This document shows positions 17,929-35,101 of a stretch of DNA of 64,000 nt, piece after piece. Below the pieces are notes generated by a model that worked only from the letters and a program-made list of their open reading frames with translations, had not been told where the DNA came from and did no database searches. A program made the translations under genes and the position numbers. The stretch covers positions 816,379 through 880,378 of the forward strand of contig BCIJ01000005.1 of NCBI GenBank assembly GCA_001599935.1, in the 5' to 3' direction. Positions within the stretch are counted from its first letter, which is position 1. Every line of letters begins with the position of its first letter. The stretch is from Holtermannia corniformis (lineage: Eukaryota; Basidiomycota; Tremellomycetes; Holtermanniales).

Positions 17929-20900
17929 CTAAGATACCGTCAAGCTGAGCTTGATTCCCATACAGGCCATCTCTGCACACAACTGTGACGATCGTCAGTA
18001 ACGCATCCAAGTGGGTCCCCAGAGAACACACGTATCGGAAGACGTCTGATGCATGGTCAGCATTGGCACCTCGGTATAGCAATCCACTCACAAGGCACAG
18101 CGACGACGTCCATCTCACCCTTCTTACCCGCCTTCGTCTGCATAGTGACGGCTCCCGGAACGTTGACTGTAACCGCATCGCCATGTGGAGCGCCTGGAGC
18201 GCCATCACAGATGCGACAGTACTCTGGCGACGATGCCGAACTGTCTGTCTCCTCGTAACCAAGCGAGATGAGAGAGCCACATGTCCGGCACACCCATGCC
18301 GTCGAGTAGTCGGAACAGTTCATCAACCGATCCTGCAGCAGGAACGACGTGCCGTGTGCGAGCAGCGCATCACGCTCCATCTCTCCGAAACGGATACCAC
18401 CCGCGCGCTTGCGGCCCTGCACAGATTCAGCGCGAGCCGTACATGCTAGAAAGAACTGACCTTGACGGGCTGTCGTGTAAGAGGGTCGACAGGACCTGTG
18501 GTTCGCACCTGGAACTTGTCGTTGACCATATGACGGAGACGCTGGTAGTAGACGACGCCAATGTAGATGTCGGCGGCAAACTCCTCGCCGGTCACACCGG
18601 AGTACATGGGTTCGTTGCCGTAGTAGTTGTACCCACTCGCCAGGAGCTGTGCATGTCAGTACTATTCCGAAGATGTGAAAGAACCTACCTGCTCGCCAAA
18701 GTACTCGACAGGTCGGTCACTGTCCGAGAACCTACGATTGTCAGTCAAAAGAAATGACGAGTTCCCTGACTCACTTGAATGGCGTCGCGTCCTGTGCCAT
18801 ACCATGCATGGCACCAGCCTTGCCTGCAAGCGACTCGACAAACATGCCGATGGTCATGCGACTAGGGAACGCATGTGGGTTGATGATGACGTCGGGCTGC
18901 ATACCCGATTCGCTGAACGGCATGTCGATGGCTGGGAATTTTTGCGAACAGACACCCTTTTGCCCATGGCGTGAAGAGAACTTGTCACCGATGACCGGAG
19001 AACGTGGGATCCGGAGCTTGATGTGGATCTTTTGCGCCTCGGCGTCGCCTGTCTCAGCACCTGGTGGGGTAAGCGCTACCTCGTCATGGCTACTGGACTA
19101 ACCAAGCACGCGGACTTCGTCAATGTACGCCTTTTCGTCACCCTTGTACTTGTGCCACTGAGTCCGACCTGTGACGTCGTCCACATAGGCACATAGGGGG
19201 TCGCCCGGCTTGACGACAGCACCAATCCGAGGGAACCCATCAATATCGACAATCTCGCGCTTCGGATCATCCTCCTTGATGTCCTTGCCGATGCTGTAGT
19301 GAAGCGAGGGTGGACCAGACTTGGATGCGCCGCGGGCATTCTTGAGGTCGAAAATGTCCGACTTGTATACGGTACCGTAGCCAAAGCCGCGCTCGTGCGC
19401 CGACTTGTTCAAGATCATGGCATCTTCCATGTCGTAGCCTGTGTAGGAGATTACGGCGACGACGGCGTTCATGCCGTTGGGGAACGAGTCAAAGCCATAG
19501 TGGTTGTGTAGCTCGGGTCGAACGATGGGTGTTTGGCCGGTTTGCAAGCGGTACTGCGATCGTTAGAGTTGTCAAGGCTAGGTTGCGGAACACACCATCT
19601 TGTTGTCTGTCCGGTGGTTCAACGCTGTCGATGGCGTACCCATAGACTGTTTGCCCATTTGGCACTGAGTCGTCAGCTCCCACCCTTCGATGACGCGTTT
19701 AACTCACTTGGTACATGTTTCTCGGCGACTGGTTAAAGTCGGAGAAGGGCGTCAAGTTGGCAATGACGGAGAGAACGCTGGTCGGGTCCAGCTCGACATG
19801 GGTCGATACGCCCTTCTCGATTTCTTGCGGCGTGCACGCGATATCCATGTAGACCTGCTCGAACGTGCCAAGATGGTCCTCCTTTTGGTTCTCGAGGAAC
19901 GTAACGGGTCGCATCATGCGGGCGCGCGAGCCAAACAGGTACAGGCCGGGGTACTGACCGCCTTTGGTAACGGGGACGTAGCCGATCTCAAGGTCCATTG
20001 GGACCTTGGCATCACCCTCAGTCTTGAGACGACGGAGCAGGTCAGCCAGTTGCTTGGTCTTGGTTGGGCTAGCCCAACCGATGACCCGGCCGTCCAGTTG
20101 TACGACAACCGATTTGCGACCGTCAATGTTGGCAGCAAAAACTTGGGTCATGCCATGTGCGGACAGCAGTTGAGGGATATGGGATACGTCGAGTGTTTGC
20201 GTGACAATCTTGCAGGTGTGTGACAGATGGTTGAGCAGACCACACGGCGAACCGTCAGGTGTGTGCACGGGGCACAGGAAACCCCAAGACTCGGGCAGCA
20301 GCTTGCGGACCGTCGTAGTCTTGAGCTCGGCAAAGAAGGCACCACGGTGGATGCACCGGAAGTGAGACAGGTAACGGTAAAAGTTGAGCTTTTCGGCCAC
20401 AATCGTGTAACCGGACGTTTGCTGTAAGTCGAGACCGGTGGGGGATACAAGGTTACCCGTGGCGAGGAAGAACGAGAGCTTGGAACCAACATCAAAATTG
20501 GCTTTTTGCACCACCGTTTGAAAGTATTTGGCTGTTGTGTGAGCGCAGGTCGAGTGCTCATCATACTACTTACGATCGAGAAAGTCCTTGGCGCGCCCCA
20601 AGCGCACATCGGCAGTGATGGCCTGGCGGATCTGTGCCAGGCAGTCCTCGAAACGCTCCTTGATGATCATGCCGTACAAGAAACCTGGAAGAAGCACTTC
20701 TTGGTGCTGAGGCGAATCTGGGTTGTCGGCACACGAGGCGCCTGAAACGAGCGAGTAGAGCTTTCGCAGCATGAACCTGGATGATGTCAATGACGGCGCT
20801 GCGTCAAGGATGAATACTCACAAGAGCATGCGGAACTTTTCCCGGGGGCTCGGCAGATGAACGAGTACAACCTTTTTGAGCAACCAAGTCCCCACAGCAA

Positions 20901-22022
20901 TGTCTGACCAGTCCTCTGGACAACCAAGCACGACACGGAACTTGTCGCCGAGGTAGGCAAGGCATTGCTCGCCCGTGTGCAGTCCCCACGTCTTTTGGCC
21001 ACGCAGCAAAAGCTCAACACGGTCGGTGAGAAAGGTGTTCTCGTATTCGCCCTGAACCAGTCCCTCGAACACCTCCTTGTCGGATGCGTTGACGAGCGCC
21101 TTGAGGATGAGTACGAGCGGGATCATGTACTCGACCTTGCGCCAGGCGAACCGCAGCGTCGCTCCGCCGTTGGACAGGTAGTGCAGCGTGTTGGTGCACG
21201 CGGATTGGTCGGGTCGAACGCAGCGAATCTGGCAACCGTAGGGAGTGTAGCTCGGTCCACGCTTGGCGAACGAAGGACGGATGAGGGAGATGGCATGATG
21301 CCGACGAGGAAGAATCAGGTAGCGGATAATCTTCTCGTTACCATTGACGATGAAGTAGCCACCAAATGACGATGATTCTTCGTGCCGACGAACGAGATCG
21401 GCGGCCGACATTTTCTCAATGTTGCACCGATTCGAGCGCACCATGACGGGCAGCAGTCCACAGTCGCGGACCATTTCTTGCGTCTCCTGTGTACCGCTGG
21501 GTCCGGTCACAGTCCATTTCAAATGCACGTTGAGCCGTGAGCGGTAGGTGACAAGCCTCTCGCGAGCCTGAACTGTCAGCTATAATCGGTACGGCCTTGT
21601 GCACTTACCTCGGAAGGAAAGATACGTGGCTGCGTCAAGCGTCTGTCCTTGTCTTGAGACTCGGGCTTGCCGAGCGAGAACGACTCGATTTTGTCTACAT
21701 TGTCAGCTCATGATTAACATCCAAGCACAGACTTACAGGTAATCTTTGACCCATACGGGAAGCCGTCGACTGCCTTGCCATCGAACACAACTTTCTCACC
21801 GATATCCTCGATCCCGAGCGCAATGAGACCCTTGCCTCTGCCCGTATCATCCTCGGTCAATGCATTAAACGACTGGATGTGCGGCGCAACGAGCTCGTCG
21901 AGAGCCGGGTAATCGGAGCTGTTGGGCGGCGGATGCCGAAACTGACGCTCACGCTTGAGAGTGTGGAATGTCTGGGTGGATGGCCCGGCGTGAGGGCTCA
22001 GCGGGTCGCTCACGTTGACCAT
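17929..22022 (-). CDS. RPA135: RNA polymerase I second-largest subunit (RPA135/RPA2)
   Basis: Forms part of the active-site cleft of Pol I, which transcribes rRNA. Start [13 protein letters not shown] at 22022. Landmarks of the family: [20 protein letters not shown] (about 21.35 kb), the SYTPYG and IRCVRPDQ stretch, [12 protein letters not shown] (about 20.27 kb), [22 protein letters not shown] (about 19.42 kb), and [19 protein letters not shown] (about 18.39 kb). A four-Cys zinc site follows (CRTCG...CRIC, 18.21-18.30 kb). VVAVPCEW and the sequence around it suit Pol I better than Pol II or III. Splicing the last two introns gives [27 protein letters not shown] before the TAG at 17929-17931. 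About 1,200 residues, as in the family. Confidence 0.93.
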
Positions 22023-22142
22023 GGTGTGCGTGAAGATGTATAGGACCGCCGACGCAAACACTTTTGCTGCCTGCGGACAGAAATCTGGTTGCTTTCCCAC
22101 GATCGTCAGAACAGGACAGGCACGGTACGGTGGCATCACTGC

Positions 22143-27621
<5,479 letters not shown>

Positions 27622-27849
27622 TTGGTTAACTTGACGTTAACAAAGTCAGGCGAGATTATGCTAATGGTAGTGGCGGGGAAGGGGTAGGAGAGAGCGTATA
27701 AAAGTGAGCTTCCATCGACTTTAAGGGCCAGCAACAGACCCTCTGAAAGGTGGAGAAGTTCCTTTGGTCAACGAGAAGCTGAAAGGTGATCCACGCACCC
27801 AGTCTCAGGTGCAAGTCAAACATATTAGCATGTCTCTGTCAAAGGCTTG

Positions 27850-30800
27850 TCATACTGTCGGCAGAAGACTCAAGCGTTGCAGCTCGTCGTATAGTGACAT
27901 CCTATGCGGGCGGCGCACATGAACACACGAGCGGCGAGCATCGCTTGGTTGCCTGGGTCCGTCAGCCATGAGAAGGGTGGCGAAGGCCTTCGACACGGCG
28001 GCCATGAACGATTGAGCGTTCTTTTGCGCCGCGTCTGCTCTACTTCGTATTTGTACGATCTCTGCGCGAGTCAGACCCTGCAGCAGGTGTCAATGTCAGG
28101 CGAATTTGCCTTTGAAAACCTACCGCGTAGCTACAGAGGTCTCTGAAGCCTGATACCTGTCGATCGAACAGCTCGAGTGGTGGACCGAATTCGATGATCT
28201 CCCCAGCCTCCATGACAAAAATCCGGTCGAACCAAGCGATTGTCTGCAGGCGGTGAGCGATGCAAATAATGGTCACGTCAGTCAACTCGGCTTGAAGGAC
28301 CCCTTGGATCAGTGCTTCAGTTGCCGAGTCAACTGCCGAAGTGCCCTCGTCCATGACCATCAGTCGTGAGCGCTTGACCATTGCGCGCGCCAGCGAGATG
28401 AGTTGCCTTTCGCCGACGCTGAAGTTGTCCGAAATTACGCAGTCGAGCTTGAACTTATCCATCGTTCGGTCGGATTCTGCCAAGCCAGCACGCTGCAAAG
28501 CTTCGTTTAGCTCCGCGTCAGTATGCTCGCCGAAAGGATCTAAGTTGTCTCGGACAGTGCCGACGAACAAAGCGCCATCTTGCGGTATCATGGCGATGCT
28601 GGATCGAAGCTGGCTGCATCAGCGCTTGGTCATAGCAGTAATCCGATTGGGCTCACAGTTTCAAGACCAATTTGACGGACGTCGACATTGTCAATCGTGA
28701 TGAAGCCCTCAGCGAGCTCTGTGATGCGCAGTAGTGCGGCAACCAGGCTACTCTTGCCCGCGCCTGTCCTTCCAACGATACCGACCTTTTCGCCTGGGCG
28801 CACGTCGAATGAGATGTCGCGGAAGACTGCAGGTTGACGCGGCCCATACCGTAGCTCGACGTTGTCAAAATTAACGTGACCTGCGTAGGGCCATGCGCTT
28901 GGTGGGTCATGCGGTCGCTTGACGTCACCTTCGGTTTCAAGCCGACCATACTCAGCCATGCGCTCCACGCTGTTCATGTCTTGGTCGACGATTGCAACGA
29001 GGTTGACAAGCTGAGAGATGAGTGACAACGTAGCTGCGGCAAATACGCACCGTAGACATGACTGGACCTGTCAGCTTGACGACAGCGCGTGAAGCTGCTT
29101 ACCTGTTGTTGTCGCCAAGGTATAGGACAGGACGACACCAAGTCGCGCCGGGTTGACGGTGTCCCTGGTTGCAGCGCCAAATAGAGCGATTCCCTATAGC
29201 GGTCAGTCTGGCTCAAGCCGCGGAGGCCACCTGCCAGGATAAGTAGGTTGCCAAAGAAGTCGAGGCGAATTCCAAGCCACCTATGGTATTCAGTGGTCAA
29301 TCACCTGGACTGGCAAACTTACTGCTGCAATGTGACCTACGACAGGTCAGTGAAGGCACTGCTGAGTGAGAAGGGCACTCACCGTAATGATGTAGGCTTT
29401 CTAAAACCTGATTAGCTTAGTCTTTGCGATCTATTCACTTACACACTCGTCGTCGACTGCAGACTGTATCTCGTGCATGAAGCGGTCTTGTTGGCCAAAA
29501 GCGCGTATCGTTGATAAGCCATCGACCTGGGCAAGTCAGTCCGCTAGGGGTGGCGCTGGTGGCGCACCTGTTCCCCGAAGCGTGAATAGATGTGGGATCG
29601 CAATAGCGCATCAACCCGCTTGACTTCGCGGCTTGTGCGTGTGTAGAACACTCCGCAAAGGTACTGGGCCGTGTAAACAGTGAGTATCTGAGAGCATCGA
29701 CTCACATAGACCGCGATCAGTGGAATAAACATACTGCCGAGGATTGGGAACACCCAGAGTACGAGCCCGATGGTTCCGAATAGGGAGAGTAAGTTCCTAC
29801 AAATATCAGTAGGCTTCATCCGGTCAAACAGCTTACGTCAAGAGCAAGTTCCACTGGTACGAGAGTCGATCATCCAGCAGCTCTGTATCCTTGCTCAAAC
29901 GCGAGGTGATGCGACCGATCGGAGTGGCGTCGAAGAAGCGTACCGGGCTTCGACTGATGTTGTCAAGCGCCTTGTTGTACGCCGCGTAGGATGCCCTGAT
30001 GCCCGCAGCTGTCATTGCAAACGTTGCAATCCAAGTGAGCACAGCTTGACCGGCACCAAAGCCTGTTATTGTCAATGGCAGCCTCATCAATATACTCACG
30101 CACCTCCATAAACACCGATGTACTGCCCAGACTGCCAGCCTTGTATGGAGCGGTCGGTCCACAGACCTAAGAAAACTGTGGTCCCGACTCGGCAGAGCTG
30201 AGCGCCTCCCAGCAGAAGCATGAAGGCCACTACGCCATACACAGAGCCCATCATGGTGATGAAGTCGCGATAGACTTTCCAAGTGATGGCACCGGTCTGG
30301 CGCTCTTCTTCGTCGATCACCTTGCTGTGCTCTTTCGGCCCAGATGCGTTCTCTACCTGGTACTGCTCACTGCGATCTGTTCCGCCCATTTGACTGCTGA
30401 CAAGCTGCTTCAGGTCGAATAGGCTTGCAAGAGACTGCAGTGTCAGCTAGACCAGGCGATTGTCAGACCGACCTTGTAGGTGCCTTGGCGCAGGATGCGT
30501 CCCGAGTTGCCGTCACTCTCCATCAGAACAATGTGATCGGCACGCGGTAGGGTTGGCAGCTATCTTGTCAGTCTCTGCAAGTGAGGTGACCCTGCTTACA
30601 TGGTGCGTTACGAGGATGCGGGTACAGCCAGCCAGAGGTCCACTCAGGATACACTTGTCCAACATGTGTGCGCCAACCTGTCGAATAAGCTACATTCTTT
30701 TGGTACTGACAGTCTTACACGGGCATCGACCGCCGATAGCTGCTCAATGAGCTCGAGTCGCAGCACTAAAGGGTACTCACTGGATCATCCAGGAGCACGA

Positions 30801-33182
30801 TATCACCTGGTCGATAGGCAGCACGAGCCATGGAGATGCGCTGACGCTGACCTCCTGATAGCGTCGAAGCCGTTACTTCGGCGTCTATACCACCAAGAGT
30901 CTGCAGATCCTGGCGCAGGCAACAAGCGTCAATCACCGCCTGCAAGCGCCTTTCGTCGGGCGCTGCGCCAAAGGTGATGTTGTCTCGGATAGTGCCAGTC
31001 ATGATCCACGGCTGCTGCGGAACTAGCGATGTTAGCGAAAGAAGGGCACTGTACAATCTCACCATAGCTCGTCTGGCCCGAAACTTTCACGATCCCGTCA
31101 TCCGTCTCCATCTCCCGCAGCAGACATTGCAACAGTGCAGACTTGCCTGAGCCAATCCGACCAACGACACACACGAGCGAGCCTGCGTCGTCAATACTGA
31201 TGCGTATTCCTATCACAAACCTTTTGGAATCAGCAAGTTGAGATCGCGTAGACGGAATGGCTCTGTCGAGTTCTTTTGCTCGTTTACCGACTGGGCAAAC
31301 CCAAAGTCGCCCTGCACCTGCACAGCCCACGGCTCATTGTCGGACAATGGCGAGGCGGGTAGCTCTTGGCTGGCGAGGAGGGCACCTATGCGGCCCAAAG
31401 CCACATAGGCATCGAGGATTGCTTGGAACGCCAGGGGGAGCATGCTGAGGGGAGTCTGCAAGATGTTGAAGAGCTGAAGGCTCGAAAATATCGTAGCAGC
31501 ATCGAGAGAGTGGCCGGTAAGTGAATAGGTGACGTACGTCACTGACGGGTTAGCAGGGTCACATACGGTACCCGAGACTCACAGACCGCAGCCAATGTCG
31601 GCAAGAATGCCATTGTCGACGTGAGTGTTGCCCTGTGGAAGCCGCTTTTCTTGAGGTATTTCAGTTCGTCTCGACGAAAGTTGAGAATCCGGGAGGTAAA
31701 CCACTGTTCCCATGCATACATCTTGATGCTGCGGATCTTTTCCAAAAGCTCCGATGTGAGACCAACCTGCTTATGTTAGCTTCTAAGGAAGACTCAACGA
31801 CAACTTACGCGCTTGTCAACGATGTTCAGCTGGGCCTGACGGGCTTTGATCAATATCCCGAACAGCAGTGCCTGTATGGGAGCTGACGCAATCAGAACCT
31901 GCTAGTGTCAGCGGAACGCCGGCAGAGGAGGGTACAAACGCACCGCAAGGCCGACGAACGCACTATAACCTAGCAAGTGTACCAACAAGCCAATCCCCGC
32001 GCAGATCTGCAACGGCTGAAGCAAGACGTTGAACATAGAGCCAACCGCCCAGTCCTGCGATATCAGTCCGAGCTGTGGAGCTGACAGTAGCTCACTAAGT
32101 ATGATGCATCGGCCGACAGTGCCGTGATCAGCCGACCGTTGGTGTATTCCAGGCGCGAGCGACTTGAGAGGCGCCTGCGAGATGAGCACCATTTGCTGCA
32201 ATTGATTCACCTACAAGCTCTTCCGAGAAATAACGTCGATGACCTGGACAGTTGAGCTCCATTCCAGAGTCATAGAGGACGTACAGCAGACCGCATCAAC
32301 AGACCAATCGTCATTGAGCGCTGGTGGAAGTGCTGACTCAACAGGCTATGCGCTTGTAGCATGGCGAACAAGCCAATTGCGACTCCGATGGTGGTAGCCA
32401 GCGACGGTGGTTTGGCGAGACCGTCCGTGCTCGGACCAGAGTGATATGAGTGTGCCTTGGTGATCTGACTGAGCAAAGCCTGTGTGACCAGAGGTGAGGT
32501 AATTTCGAGAGCCACTGTGGACTCAGCCTTGTACGGGGATAATGGCAGCACTCACTTGCAGACGCTTGCAACAGACCCGTAGGCCAAAGCTGCCTTCGAA
32601 ATGTTGCATAGAGCGCTCGGGGTAGTAGCTTCTTGGAAGCGCCTGCCACATCTTGGCATTTGGTATCGACAGGCTCAGGCGGGTACTGCTGTGGCTCGTG
32701 GGTCGCGTTGATCCCCTTTCCTGCATATGAAGTGGACTCCGACACCATTGTCGAGGAGCCACTTGAGCAGGTGTCGCACGAATGTACGCTACTGGCGTCG
32801 ATGTCTCTGTGAGTGCATTGTGTGCAGGCGCAGGCGTTATCTACCGCAAGCCCGGCTACCGTCAGTTGTGTCAGCAAGTTGGCCTCGAGAGCATCAGCGG
32901 TGCGTTTGCATTGATGAGCGTCATCGAGATCCCAGAGGTCTGCGAGTGGTCAACTGGGCGCCTGTATCGTAAACAGCTCGTCACCATCGGCTTGAAGCGG
33001 GCGTGAGTAGCCGACCTTGACTCGTGAGCACCGCCCTACCACAACGACGAGCCTACCTTCAACAGACTTGTGAGCCAACTGAGCAACAGCTTGGAAAGTG
33101 GATTGGCATCGTTAGCAGGTAGCTTGACAGCTTGAAAGGCAGCGGGTGGGTGAGGCTTGGGATGGTAGAAGGGGATCAGCAT
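27850..33182 (-). CDS. ABCC (MRP/Yor1-type) full ABC transporter, paralog B
   Basis: Same architecture as the tandem neighbour. The start at 33182 gives MLIPFYHPKPHPPAAF, then a Yor1-like VGYSRPLQADDLWDLD across the first intron. NBD1 has Walker A GRIGSGKS (about 31140-31162), LSGGQRQR, and IVLLDDP. NBD2 has IPQDGALFVGTVRDNLDPFG, signature NFSVGERQL, Walker B LMVMDEGTSAVD (Gly where most families have Ala), and H-loop IAHR. A Cys-rich stretch lies in the N-terminal cytosolic part (CACTQCTH, CDTC, about 32.78-32.84 kb). The C-terminal tail is read from a final exon to a TGA at 27850-27852, and its exact end is less certain. It shares leader and NBD motifs with paralog A but differs widely elsewhere, so this is an old tandem duplication. 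Substrate unknown. Confidence 0.88.
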
Positions 33183-33628
33183 GCTGGACAATCAGCTCGG
33201 AAAGCGCGACCTGTGCGTGCGGCCTACTGCAATGGGTGGTGGGTGTAGGGCTTGTGCTGTCTCTCGCTCGATTGACCTCCCCACGCATCTTTGATTGGGA
33301 GTATCAGATAAGCGGACTGGCTTACGATGGAAAAGGAAGCTGTCCTTTGACTTCTCCAATGTCAGCATCTCCGCCTAGCGACGAGCGCTCGCCTGCCCAA
33401 TCAGCGGCTCAGATCTCCTTTGAGCATGGTCACTGAGACGAAGCGTCGGACCCGATAGGTTATGGGAACATGCGGTCAAGCCAATAGTGGACGAGCTGTC
33501 GAGCGGGCAAGTGACTAGGGGTTCCAATCCGAGTTGCTAGCAGCTCGCTAGCAGCTCGCTAGCACCATTCTAGCAAACACTAGCTGCGGTTGTCTTCCGA
33601 GCGGCCACCGGCGTTGCGGCCTGATGAA
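33183..33628. promoter_or_regulatory. Divergent ABCC-B/TDG intergenic region
   Basis: 446 bp between two divergent start codons. It contains several CCAAT-type pentamers in either orientation (for example near 33295, 33400 and 33480), a GATAAG (about 33307) and an 11-bp tandem repeat (33536-33564). No gene is seen. Confidence 0.45.
33536..33564. repeat. GCTAGCAGCTC tandem repeat
   Basis: Two full 11-bp units (33536-33546, 33547-33557) and a 7-bp partial third, rich in CTAG, about 65 bp upstream of the TDG start codon. Further CTAG cores follow at 33570 and 33580. Confidence 0.7.
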
Positions 33629-35052
33629 ATGACTGCACAGCAGGCGCCAGGCGCACCTGGGCCTGCAACGCCCAGCAAGCTAGCAGTTCACTTGAAGAAG
33701 TATGCTCTTGCCACTCCATCGCCATCTCCGGTAGCGCTCTCCAAGGCAAAGGCCTCTCCAGCAAGAACCACGCGGTCAGTCACTAAACCTGTGACGCCAC
33801 TTAAACGGGCCTCGAGGACATGGGACTCGGAAGACGAAGAAGAGCCATCACCTGGGCCTTCGAGTGCGAAAGCCAAGTATATCAAGAAGCCGAGACCGTA
33901 CGCTTCGCCAGACGTGTACAAGCACCTCCGCAACCTCAATGATCACTTTGGACCCGGCGTGGAGCGTGAGTCGACAGTATGCCGTGTACGTCGGCTTACA
34001 ACTTAGTGATTTTCTGTGGGATCAAGTGAGTCTGATGCGCCGGTATCGTCACCTATCAACGACGATAGTCCTGGAAAGCAATCGGCCATCAATGGGCATC
34101 ACTATGCGAATAAGACGAACCGGTTCTGGAAGTGCTTGCATGGCTCCGGTGAGTGTCAATGAGAATGGGAGTACATTACTTATAATAGGCTTCACCGAGC
34201 GGCTGCTTGACGCTTCCGATGACTTTACTTTGCCTGCAAAATACAAGCTGGGTTTGGTGCGTGACTGGTTGCTACCAATTGGCTCTGACTCGAACAGACC
34301 AACCTAGTAGACAGACCTACCTCGGAAGTAGGTGATCCTCCATACAGCCTGGCTCTGACAACCGCAGCAAGCCGAACTATCGACACTCGAGATGCGCCAG
34401 TCAGTCCCGGCTCTTCTACGCAAAATCGACAAGCACCAGCCGCTCGTTGTCTGCTTTGTTGGCAAGAAGATCTGGGACGTGTTTGAAGGCGTCATCAGCA
34501 AGACTGCGCGGATTGATGAGACTGGCGTGCAGCCGCGATCGCCAGTCCTCGCCAAAGTAGAGGAGGTCAAGGCGGAGCCCGACTTGGTTCCCAGTCCTGC
34601 GAAGGGCTCTCGAGCCGTTCAGTTGTTGTCATTGGATCTTGATGGACACGTCAAAGCGGAGTCTGTGCCAGTCACACCGCCTCGCCGACCTACGTCCAGG
34701 GTGAAGACGCCAAAACCAGGACCGTGGCAATGGGATCAACCGAGGCCCTTCAAGTACGTGTCAGGAGCCGAGGCAGGTGGACGTGGCATCTGCTACTTCT
34801 GGGTGGTGCCCAGTACATCTGGGCTTGAACGAACACTGGTCAGTGCGAAATGAAGCATCGGCCGTACTCATTCGCTAGTTGGTCGACAAGATCAACCTTT
34901 TTCGCGCCGTACGCGAGTTTCTCGAGCGGGTCCGCAGCGGGTCCATCGACCCCAGCGATTACCGCTCAATCGACAACGACGGCGTAGCAACCACGTTGAA
35001 AGCATTTGAAGACGCAGCCGCGAGGAGACCCGAGCGCGAGATGTCCGAGTAG
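33629..35052 (+). CDS. TDG: Thymine/uracil mismatch DNA glycosylase (TDG/MUG family)
   Basis: Removes T or U from G:T and G:U mismatches at the start of base excision repair. Seven exons (33629-33965, 34007-34025, 34069-34148, 34189-34256, 34298-34327, 34368-34838, 34879-35052) join in frame to 392 residues. Motif 1 is IFCGINPGKQSAINGHHYA with catalytic Asn at residue 119, next to NRFWKCLHGSGFTERLL. Then come LPAKYKLGLTNLVDRPTSE and a strand LVVCFVGKKIW. The end has YFWVVPSTSGLE, in the place of the mammalian MPSSSAR loop, before a C-terminal helix. A ~70-residue Pro/Lys/Glu-rich insertion precedes that loop and holds two VKAE SUMO-consensus motifs (Lys 246 and 274). The ~100-residue N-terminal tail is basic and disordered, as in vertebrate TDG. 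Converges with CFT1, 49 bp apart. Confidence 0.92.
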
Positions 35053-35101
35053 ATTACATTCATGTCCTAGTTGTACAATCCCAACGTCATCAATGCCATG
35101 C

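Noticed and set aside
27695..27710. GTATAAAAG as a TATA box
   Set aside because: It is on the plus strand, but the nearest start codon to be served (27621) is on the minus strand; no plus-strand gene follows.
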